From: an uncultured Piscinibacter sp.
GTDB taxonomy: Bacteria > Pseudomonadota > Gammaproteobacteria > Burkholderiales > Burkholderiaceae_C
Direction: 5' to 3'
DNA length: 44,274 nt
Assembly: GCF_937952055.1 (NCBI RefSeq)
Contig: NZ_CALFYO010000017.1
Coordinates: 1-44,274 of the forward strand
In this document: positions 28,416 to 35,800 of the stretch, one piece after another
Layout: every line of letters begins with the position of its first letter
Numbering within the stretch: the stretch's first letter is position 1
Program-made: the position numbers and the translations under genes
Notes under the pieces: model-generated
What the model was told of the DNA's origin: nothing
Databases searched by the model: none
Seen by the model: only the letters and a program-made list of their open reading frames with translations

Positions 28416-29203
28416 TGGCCGACGAGTTCGGCACGCTGACGGTCGCCCGCCCCACGCCCGTTGACGACGGCGCAAGCGGGCAGGGCCTGCCGGCCGTTGG
28501 CCCAGCAGCGTGCCCGCCGTGCGACGCGCCCATGACGGCCTACGGCCTGCGGGCCGAGTCGCCGTTCGCCGCGCTCGACGCTGCGGCCTGCGGGTATGGG
28601 GTCAGCTGCACGCTGCCCCTGGTTACGGACGCCGATCTGGCCACACACCCCAAGGCGAGCTGCGCCGTGGCGGACGCCGACCCGGCGTTCGTGGCGGCGA
28701 CCGTGGCGGCGGTGGCCGGCAAGATCGCGGACCACTACGGGCTCGACGCTCTCGCGCCGTGCTACGGGCCGCGGGTGTTCGACGTCCACTGCGACACCGT
28801 CAACCTCGACGGCCTGCTGCGCCTCGACCGCGTCGAGGTGGCCGACTCGTGCGCGTGCCACCGGTGCGACGCCGAGTGGCGAGCCCTGGACGTGTGCGAC
28901 CTCATGGTGGGCCCTCGCCACGACCCGCCGTGGACGACGCTGCGTAGCTGCACGCCCGGCGCGTGGTGCGGCGGCCGGGTGCGGGTGTGGGGAATCTGGG
29001 GCGACGTCTGGCCGATTCCCGCTGGCGTGAAGCTGGCGACGATCCTGCTGGTCGCCAAGACGATCGAGGGCGCGCGCGCTCGCGGGGTGGTGGTCTCCAA
29101 CCGCGAGACGGGCGAGACGCAGATCGACGTTCCTGAGTTCGACTTCGCCGAGCTGTCCTTCCTGCCGCACTCCGTCTTTCGCTACCGCGGGGGCGGCATC
29201 TGA
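28415..29203 (+). CDS. Cysteine-rich head-tail joining protein candidate, 262 aa
   Basis: Its position, between the decoration-like protein and the HK97 gp10-like protein, suggests a head-completion or connector role. It is striking for about 13 cysteines, among them ACPPC, CYG, SCACHRC and SCTPGAWC, which could form disulfides or a metal site. A helical region (AFVAATVAAVAGKIADHYGL) and a conserved-looking VWPIPAGVKLATILLVAKTI follow. The C-terminus contains FAELSFLPHSVFRYRGGGI, a pattern seen in phage neck proteins. Homologues could confirm this. Confidence 0.55.
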   Translation: MADEFGTLTVARPTPVDDGASGQGLPAVGPAACPPCDAPMTAYGLRAESPFAALDAAACGYGVSCTLPLVTDADLATHPKASCAVADADPAFVAATVAAVAGKIADHYGLDALAPCYGPRVFDVHCDTVNLDGLLRLDRVEVADSCACHRCDAEWRALDVCDLMVGPRHDPPWTTLRSCTPGAWCGGRVRVWGIWGDVWPIPAGVKLATILLVAKTIEGARARGVVVSNRETGETQIDVPEFDFAELSFLPHSVFRYRGGGI

Positions 29204-29313
29204 TGGGCAGCCGAGCATGGGAGGTCGTAGGGCGGAGCGCGCTGGGGGTCTGTCTCCTCCGGCCCCGCGCGGCGCGCTCCGCCCTCGCCTCGATCGGGGT
29301 GCATCCGTGCTGA
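29203..29313 (+). CDS. Possible 36-codon ORF inside a hairpin region
   Basis: ATG 29203 overlaps the previous stop (TGATG) and opens a frame of 36 codons to TGA 29311-29313, overlapping the next gene's start. The same bases hold a 14-bp inverted repeat, so translation and folding would compete. It may be an untranslated spacer. Confidence 0.25.
   Translation: MGSRAWEVVGRSALGVCLLRPRAARSALASIGVHPC
29229..29285 (+). terminator. 14-bp inverted repeat between connector genes
   Basis: AGGGCGGAGCGCGC (29229-29242) pairs perfectly with GCGCGCTCCGCCCT (29272-29285) around a 29-base loop. No T-tract follows. Confidence 0.5.
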
Positions 29314-29888
29314 AGGTGCATGTGACCATGACACGCCGTCTGCCGCGGCTGGACGACGCGCGCATGGCGCCGGCTCTCCAGCGCTTCGCCCAGGCGGCGA
29401 TGGTGGAGGGCGTGACGGCGTTCGTGGACGAGATGCCGCGCGACACCGGCATGGCCGCCAACCTGGCCCAGCCGGGAGCTGGCACGACCCGCGTCGAGGG
29501 CGACCGCATCCCGCGCCGGATCATCGTGGGGACGGCGGCCAACCGCGGCGGCGTGCCGTACCTCGGCGCGCTCAACGCCGACAAGCGGCGCGGGGCGGGC
29601 GGCGTGCCGCCGGTCAAGGCGATCGAGCGGTGGCTGGCCCGCAAGGGCATCCAGGCGGACAAGCGGGGCAACCAGAAGCGCGCGCCGTCGCGGCGGCAGT
29701 TCGCCTTCATGATCGCGCGCTCGATCGCCCGTGACGGCCAGAAGCGCAGCTTCAAGTACGTCGGCACGAGCCGCGCCGGATCGGAGACGAAGGGCTGGCG
29801 GGAGCGCGCTCTCGCCCGCTGGCAGACGCGGCTCGTGCCGCTGGGGCAGCGCCTGCGGCAGGACTTGGTGGAGGGACTGCGTGGCTGA
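29307..29888 (+). CDS. HK97 gp10-like tail/neck protein
   Basis: A 193-residue protein. GTG 29307 is preferred because GGGGTG lies about six bases upstream; the frame is open further left but overlaps the hairpin. Sequence features match HK97-gp10 family proteins: RMAPALQRFAQAAMVEGVTA, FVDEMPRDTGMAANL, GVPYLGALNADKRRGAG, then a basic helical end (GWRERALARWQTRLVPL). Members help complete the tail or head-tail joint. It overlaps the next gene by 8 bases. Confidence 0.7.
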   Translation: MLKVHVTMTRRLPRLDDARMAPALQRFAQAAMVEGVTAFVDEMPRDTGMAANLAQPGAGTTRVEGDRIPRRIIVGTAANRGGVPYLGALNADKRRGAGGVPPVKAIERWLARKGIQADKRGNQKRAPSRRQFAFMIARSIARDGQKRSFKYVGTSRAGSETKGWRERALARWQTRLVPLGQRLRQDLVEGLRG

Positions 29889-30375
29889 GGCCGTGGAGCT
29901 GGGGTGGATTGGCAAGACGCGCCGTGCGATCGGCGCGCGGCTCGCCAACCTGCACGACGGTCTCGGCGTGGATGCGGTCGAGACGGGGCTGGAGTGCCGC
30001 GACACGATCACGATCAAGCCGCGGCAGGGGCTGACGACGCCCGACGGCGACTGCGTGTGCCGGGCCCAGTTCGTCGTCGCCCCGTACATCGACATCTGCA
30101 CGGACGCGAGTCGCCTCACGACCGCGTACGACATCCTCGACCGGCTGATCGGGCCGTGTGGAGAGGAGTCCATAGCCGGCAGGCTGGGCGACATTTACGG
30201 CCAGCGCTGGCGCGGTGTGAAGTTGGAGTGGGAAGGGGAGACCCTCGGCGTGGTCGAACGTGTCGATCCCGCCGTCGGCTACGGGCTGGCGCGGTTCAAC
30301 GAGGACGGGCCAGCCACCACGGTGACGGCGCAGATCGTGGTCACCGTTCGCACGAGCTGTTGTGGAGGAGGGTGA
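29881..30375 (+). CDS. Cys-rich tail-terminator-like protein, 164 aa
   Basis: Its place between the gp10-like protein and the major tail protein is where tail-terminator proteins usually are. Start GTG 29881 overlaps the previous stop. Features: ETGLECRDTITIKPRQGL, VCRAQFVVAPYIDICTD, a helical LTTAYDILDRLIG, and a beta-rich end VTAQIVVTVRTSCC. It has seven cysteines. The alternation of strands with one helix fits the tail-terminator fold, but assignment is by position. Confidence 0.55.
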   Translation: MAEAVELGWIGKTRRAIGARLANLHDGLGVDAVETGLECRDTITIKPRQGLTTPDGDCVCRAQFVVAPYIDICTDASRLTTAYDILDRLIGPCGEESIAGRLGDIYGQRWRGVKLEWEGETLGVVERVDPAVGYGLARFNEDGPATTVTAQIVVTVRTSCCGGG

Positions 30376-30379
30376 CAAG

Positions 30380-30811
30380 ATGCGAGTCGTTTACGAAGGG
30401 AAGGCCGTTGGCCGCACGCCGCCGCGCGCCATCAGCGTGTCTGGCGGCGGGCTGTCGCGGACCTACCGGTTCCAGCCGCTGGAGGCCGCCGAGGTGCCGG
30501 ACGCCGACGGCGCGCTGCTGGTGGCCATGAAGCCGGCGCACGGCGTGTTCCGCGCCCTTCCGCCTGCCGCCACTGGCGGCGCTGCGGCGGGCGCGAGCGC
30601 TGGCCAGAAGCCGGCGGGCGCCGCGGGCGAGGCGGCCGACGAGGCGTCGGCGGGCAAGCCGCCCGCGGCCGAGCAGCCGGCCGCTGCCACTGGCGGCGCC
30701 GCGGCGGGCGGGGGCAAGACCGAGCAGGGCGGCCAGTCGAGCCGTGAGCGCCCGGCCGGCGGGGACCGCCCGCAGTTCGGCCACGGCGGGAGGGGAGGGC
30801 GCGACGGATAG
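30380..30811 (+). CDS. Low-complexity protein with duplicated Ala/Gly segment
   Basis: A 143-residue protein; ATG 30380 has GGAGGAGGG upstream. The N-terminal ~55 residues look folded (MRVVYEGKAVGRTPPRAISV, YRFQPLEAAEVPDADGALLV). The remainder is Ala/Gly/Pro-rich with two similar blocks, PPAATGGAAAGASAGQKPAG and PAAATGGAAAGGG, followed by a charged, Gly-rich end. It is probably a disordered tail-associated protein. The 93 bases after it hold a 12-codon frame (ATG 30813) of doubtful meaning. Confidence 0.55.
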   Translation: MRVVYEGKAVGRTPPRAISVSGGGLSRTYRFQPLEAAEVPDADGALLVAMKPAHGVFRALPPAATGGAAAGASAGQKPAGAAGEAADEASAGKPPAAEQPAAATGGAAAGGGKTEQGGQSSRERPAGGDRPQFGHGGRGGRDG

Positions 30812-30904
30812 GATGAACTCGCCGCATGGTGTCATGTCGTCCGCGGCGTAGGGGTTGACCCGGCGCCATCCTGAACGTAAGCCATTTGGATTTGGAGGTT
30901 GGGC

Positions 30905-31489
30905 ATGAAGGTGTTTGGCATCGCGGATGCGAAGTTCTATCCGCTCATCAGCGCGGGCGACCGGTGCGCCGGTGGCGTCGAGGATCCGGTGTACGACGAT
31001 GGCGTCGACATCGGCTGTGTGCAGGAGCTCACCTGGGACCGCGAGCTGGTCGAGGCCGAGCTGAACGGCGACGACGGCACGTGCGCGCGCGTGAGCCGGC
31101 CCAAGGCGATCACGTTCTCGATCAAGCATGGCGGTCTCGACCCGGCGCTGATCGCCACCCTGCAGGGGGCCACGCAGACCGACTTCACCGTGGGCGACGT
31201 GAACGGCACGCGCACCAAGGTGACGTGCACCGATCCGCGCCCGCGCGGCGCGATCATCGCGCAGTCGATCAACCACGACATGACCGAGGACATGCACATC
31301 GTCATCTGGAACGCCGAGGTGCTCAACGGGCCGGGCGGCTCGCTGGCCAACGAGGCGTTCTACGAGTCGACGTTCGAGGGCAAGGCGGACCGGTCGCTGT
31401 ACGAGGGATGCTGCGACTGGTTCGACATCCTGGAGCACGACGCCCTCGTCGACATCCCGACCGTGTTCCCTGGCACGGACGACTACTAA
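30905..31489 (+). CDS. Major tail protein
   Basis: A 194-residue protein with GGAGG before ATG 30905. It starts MKVFGIADAKFYPLISAGDR, followed by VDIGCVQELTWDRELVEAEL and KAITFSIKHGGLDPALIATL, a pattern of phage major tail proteins in which a conserved strand pair follows a loop, then VIWNAEVLNGPGGSLANEAF and EGCCDWFDIL. Six cysteines are present. It is followed by the chaperone pair and tape measure, the normal order. It should polymerise into the tail tube. Confidence 0.8.
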   Translation: MKVFGIADAKFYPLISAGDRCAGGVEDPVYDDGVDIGCVQELTWDRELVEAELNGDDGTCARVSRPKAITFSIKHGGLDPALIATLQGATQTDFTVGDVNGTRTKVTCTDPRPRGAIIAQSINHDMTEDMHIVIWNAEVLNGPGGSLANEAFYESTFEGKADRSLYEGCCDWFDILEHDALVDIPTVFPGTDDY

Positions 31490-31499
31490 TCGCGTCGCG

Positions 31500-31542
31500 C
31501 GTGAGGGGGATCGTCGGCTGCGGCTGGCCGATTCCCCTCACG
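31500..31542 (+). terminator. 14-bp hairpin after the major tail gene
   Basis: CGTGAGGGGGATCG (31500-31513) pairs with CGATTCCCCTCACG (31529-31542) with one G-T wobble, around 15 bases. It lies 11 bases past the tail-protein stop. No T-tract follows. Confidence 0.55.
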
Positions 31543-31597
31543 GCGGCGAGGCGACTGACTCAGCGCACCGCGCATCTGATTCGGAGGAGAATCACAG

Positions 31598-32302
31598 ATG
31601 GCAACCAGTCGAACGTCCAAGGTGGCGGCAGCTGCCGCGAAGGAGCGGGCCGCGAAGGTAGAGGCCCGCAAGGGCACGCTCTCGCGCGACGTCTTCCTGC
31701 GCAGCCAGGGGCCGAAGGTGGTGGAGATCCACCTGCCGGTGTGGGACTGCCCGGTCCTCATGAAGCGTGTCGACCTGCTGCAGCTGACCCGCACCGGGCG
31801 CTACAGCGAGCCGATCACCGCGGCCGTCATCGGGATCATCCAGCATGGCGGGCTGTCGCTGACGGACCGCGCCGGCAACGTGCTGTACAACGCCCTGGAC
31901 GCTGAGCACATCATGGGCACGCTCGATGCCAGCGCCGCGGTGGCGATGGCCTGCATCGTGGTGCCGCCAGCCGAGTACCTGAGCGGCGAGATTGCCGCGG
32001 GCGACATCGACCCGCGCACCTGCAAGCCGCTCTTCGTGGCGCCGGGCGAAGAGCCCGACGAGGACCAGGTTGTGCTCGACTGGATCACGCCGGCCGAGCA
32101 GGAGGCCGAGGGGTACGACGAGGCGGCCGAGCTGGCGCACGGGCGGATGCACCCCAAGGACCTGGCGCACATCTTCGCCGAGGCCCACCGGCTGGGGCCG
32201 GGCGCGCTGGGCGCGACGTTTCGCAAGGCTGCCAACGCTGTGGAAGCTCTGGACAACGTGGCAGACGTCCAACCCGCCGGTGCCGCCGTCGAAGCAGCTT
32301 AG
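31598..32302 (+). CDS. Tail assembly chaperone, first frame (gpG-like)
   Basis: A 234-residue protein with GGAGG before ATG 31598. It starts with a basic Ala-rich helix and has a conserved-looking core, KVVEIHLPVWDCPVLMKRVD, LTRTGRYSEPITAAVIGII, and an acidic DPRTCKPLFVAPGEEPDEDQ loop. The C-terminal region (HPKDLAHIFAEAHRLGPGAL) is helical. Location directly before the tape measure, and an open overlapping frame on the right, fit the gpG/gpGT chaperone system, where a small share of ribosomes shifts frame to make a longer protein. It should hold the tape measure during tail assembly. Confidence 0.75.
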   Translation: MATSRTSKVAAAAAKERAAKVEARKGTLSRDVFLRSQGPKVVEIHLPVWDCPVLMKRVDLLQLTRTGRYSEPITAAVIGIIQHGGLSLTDRAGNVLYNALDAEHIMGTLDASAAVAMACIVVPPAEYLSGEIAAGDIDPRTCKPLFVAPGEEPDEDQVVLDWITPAEQEAEGYDEAAELAHGRMHPKDLAHIFAEAHRLGPGALGATFRKAANAVEALDNVADVQPAGAAVEAA

Positions 32303-32831
32303 GATCGGCTACCAGTGGGTTGCGCTCGACCTCGACAACGCGGTGAGCTACCTGGGCCATCACGTGCAGGGGGCGTACCGCAAGGCGCTGGAGGACCTGG
32401 GCAAGCGGAAGAATCCGGAGGTGGCAACGAGCGGCAAGCGGGGCAGTCACCGCCGCCATGAAAAGATCACCGATGAGGAGTCGGACGAACTGTGGCAGAC
32501 CACGCTCGGCCGGATCGTGTTCGGCAAGGTGGTGCTCTTCGTTGATGGTGGACCTGACCCTCTGGCCGCTGTACGCGACGCGCTTGGCCCGCGGGGGAAG
32601 TCGTCCCGCAAGAGGGCCGCGACGAGTGCTCGGCGGGAGGCAGCCGCGGTTGCACCGGGAGCGCCAGTCAAGCGGGTGAGGTGGCGCGTCGAGAAGCCCT
32701 TCACGGGCGACGCGATGGTCGACGGTTCGCCTTACAAGGGCGAGCGGTCCGTGTTCGATGAGAACGGGCAGTTGGTCAGGCGATTTGGGGCGGACGGGCG
32801 TTTGATTTGGAAGCGACCTGATGGCGAGTAA
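32280..32831 (+). CDS. Tail assembly chaperone, second frame (gpT-like), probably reached by frameshift
   Basis: The frame is shifted by +1 (or -2) relative to the first chaperone frame and is open from at least 31992. It contains PPSKQLRIGYQWVALDLDNA followed by a helical SYLGHHVQGAYRKALEDLGK, a basic middle and a beta-rich end. GTG 32280 and GTG 32343 are the only plausible starts near its unique part, and neither has an SD site. I therefore infer programmed frameshifting between 31992 and 32302; CAA CCC GCC at 32269-32277 is one candidate slip site. The gene ends inside the tape-measure start. Confidence 0.6.
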   Translation: MPPSKQLRIGYQWVALDLDNAVSYLGHHVQGAYRKALEDLGKRKNPEVATSGKRGSHRRHEKITDEESDELWQTTLGRIVFGKVVLFVDGGPDPLAAVRDALGPRGKSSRKRAATSARREAAAVAPGAPVKRVRWRVEKPFTGDAMVDGSPYKGERSVFDENGQLVRRFGADGRLIWKRPDGE

Positions 32832-35800
32832 CGACGACATCCGCATCGGCGTAGGCGTCGACTACGACGGCGCGGGCCTGAAGGCCGCCGAGAGCGACAT
32901 CCGCAAGCTCAACACCGGCGTCTCCAGCATCGCGCAGGGGACGGGCGGTGCTACATCGGGCTTGGCCGGCGTCGGCGCCGCTACGGCCAGCGCTGGCGCA
33001 GGGTTGGCCAAGGTCGCCGCCAGCGCCACCGAGGTCAACACCGCCCTGCAGGCCGCCGGTGAGACCGGGGCCGAGACGAGCGCAGGACTGCTGGACATCG
33101 CCTCTGCGGCCGACGACGCGGCCAAGGGGCTGGCCGGCGTTGGTGACGCTGGCGCTGAAGCGGGGGCCGGAGTCGATGGCGCTCGCGGGAAGACGTCTGC
33201 CCTCAACGACGTGCTGGGGCTGTTCGGCAAGCGGGTCCAAGAGAACGCCTCCGACACCAAGGTGTTCGGCGTCAACGCTGGCGACCTGGCCGGTAAGCTC
33301 GGGCTGGCCGGCGAAGGGGCCACGGGGGCTGGCGGCGCCCTCGGCGGCATGCTGTCCAAGGTCACCGCCCTCAACCCAGCGACGCTTGCCATGGCGGCCG
33401 GCGTGGGGCTGGCGGCAACGGCGCTGCTGGGCGTCGGGGCCGCGGCCGTCAGCGCCGCAGAAGGGTTCGAGGCGACCTTCCGCCAGGTCGCCACCCTGGG
33501 CGCCGACTTCGGCAAGCCGATCGAGCAGGTGCAGGCCGACGTGTCGTCGCTGGCGACCACGCTCGGCGTTGACGGCGTGGACGCGGCCAACGCCCTCTAC
33601 GACGCCGTGTCATCGGGCGTGCCGCCGGAGAACTCGATCGCGTTCCTGGAGGCCGCCGGCAAGGCCGCTGTGGCCGGCGCCGCCAATCTGTCGGACGTCG
33701 GCTCGGCCATGACGGTGGTCATGAACAGCTGGGGCGATGCGGCCGGCGGCGCCACCGACATCACCGACAAGCTGTTCGCCGCGGTGAACGTCGGCGTGAC
33801 CACCATGCCAGAACTCGCGGCCAACATGGGTAACGTGGCCGGCATCGCTGCTGCTGCCAACGTGACCTTCGATGAGACGTCGGCCGCCCTGGCGCAGATC
33901 ACCACCAAGGGTAAGACCACCTCGGTCGCCAGCACACAGCTCAAGGGGATCATCTCCGAGCTGATGACCCCGACGTCGCGCTCGGCGCTGGTCCTGAATG
34001 AGCTGGGGTACGCGAGCGGCGCCGCGGCTGTCGAGGCCCTCGGCCTGCAGGGGACGCTCAATGCCCTGGAGGCTGAGGCGTCCAAGAACGGGCAGGCCAT
34101 CAACACGATGTTCGGCTCGGTCGAGGCTGGCGCCGCCGCGCTCGACCTGACGGGCGCGAACGCCCAGGGCTTCACCGAAAAGCTCGCTGCCGTGGCCGAC
34201 TCGTCGGGCAGCACCGAGCGCGCTCTGGCCGAGGTCAACGAGGGCTTCAGCCGCCAGAAGCAGCTGCTGGCCGGCGAGCTGTCGGGCATGCTGCGTGACC
34301 TCGGACTGGCCCTGCTGCCCGCCCTGACGGCCGGGGCGAAGGCTCTGCACCCCGTGCTGACCGGGATGCACGCCGGGCTCAACGGCCTGCTGGGCGTGGT
34401 GTCGCAGGCTGGGCCGCTGCTGGGCGACATGGCGTCGGGCGTCGGGTCGATCATCAGCATCGCGGGTGCAGCTGTCGCGGGTCTGTGGGATTTGGTGAAC
34501 GCGGGCGCGCAGCTGGTCGACGGCTGGCAGAACGTGGCCATCATCGCCGGCACCGTGGGCGGCACCTTCGCGGCTCTGGCCGCGCCCGTGACGCTGGTCG
34601 TCGGCGCCGTCGCCGGCCTGACGCTGGGCATTGGCGCGCTGCGCCGCGAGACCGCTGAGCACCAGGAACTGCTGGGGCCGCTGAACCTCAGCATGCAGCA
34701 GTACGGCGAGGCCGTCGACAACGGCGCCAAGAAGAGCGGCCTGCTCGCCGGCCTGGTGGCGTCGGCACGCGACGCGCTGGAGCCCGCCACGGCGAGCGTG
34801 ACGCGCAACGCCGAGGCGTACCTCAAGCACAACGCCGGGGTGTCGGACGCGGTCCTGGCCAGCGACTCGATGAAGGAGGCGCTGAACCGCCTCAACCGGC
34901 AGTACCACGACGGCAAGATCACCATCGATCAGTACCAGCTCGGACTGCTGGAGGCCGCGGACACGGCCAGCCGTGCGGCGGGCGAAGGGCACGTCCTGAC
35001 GGCGGCCCAGCAGGAACAGGCCGATGGCTTTGCCAAGGTGCTCGCCCAGACGGCGGCGTACGCAGGCGGCATCGACCTGGCCGCGCAGCAGGCCGCCCCC
35101 TTCCAGGAGCAGCTCGCCGGCATCTCGGCTGAGTTCGCCAAGGGGAACATCACGGCCGAAGAGGCCAAGCGGCGGATCACCGAGTACGCGACCAGCCTGT
35201 CGACGGCCTCGCAGGCGATGGCAGGCGGCGGGCCGGAAGATCAGGCCGCGGCCGTCATGTCCAACTACGCTGAGGAGTTTGGGGCCAACACCGCCCTGAT
35301 CCTGAAGGCGGGCGACGGGCTGCTGCTGGGCGAGCAGGAGCGCGCCGAAAAGCTCGTCGAGATCAACGACAACCTGCACCAGGGCGTGAGCCAGAGCCTG
35401 CAGCAGCTGTGGGATACGCGGAAGTCGTTCGAGGAGAAGTTCGCAGAGGCGCGTGCGCAAGATGCCCAGGCGCAGGCAGCTGCCCGCCAGCAGGTGCAGC
35501 AGGGCGAGGCCGAGCACAACGCCAAGATGGCTGAGCTGCAGGCCAAGGCCGCCCAGGGCGGCGAGGCGGGCGCGAAGGCTCAGGCGGCCATTGCCGAGGA
35601 GCAGAAGCGCTGGAGCGGCATCCTGGCCGTGGCGTCCGGCGGCGTGCAGGCCAACACCGCTAAGGTGCAGGAGCAGTACGACACCGAGCGGGCCACCATC
35701 CGCGAGTCGCTGGCGCAGACGGTCATCGACCACCTGAACGCCATGGTCATGATGGGCGATGTCTCGGCAGAGACGGCGCGCGGCATCTATGGCGCGCTGT

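Noticed and set aside
30847..30875. Promoter TTGACC near the major tail gene
   Set aside because: The -35-like hexamer is fair, but no acceptable -10 is found at normal spacing.
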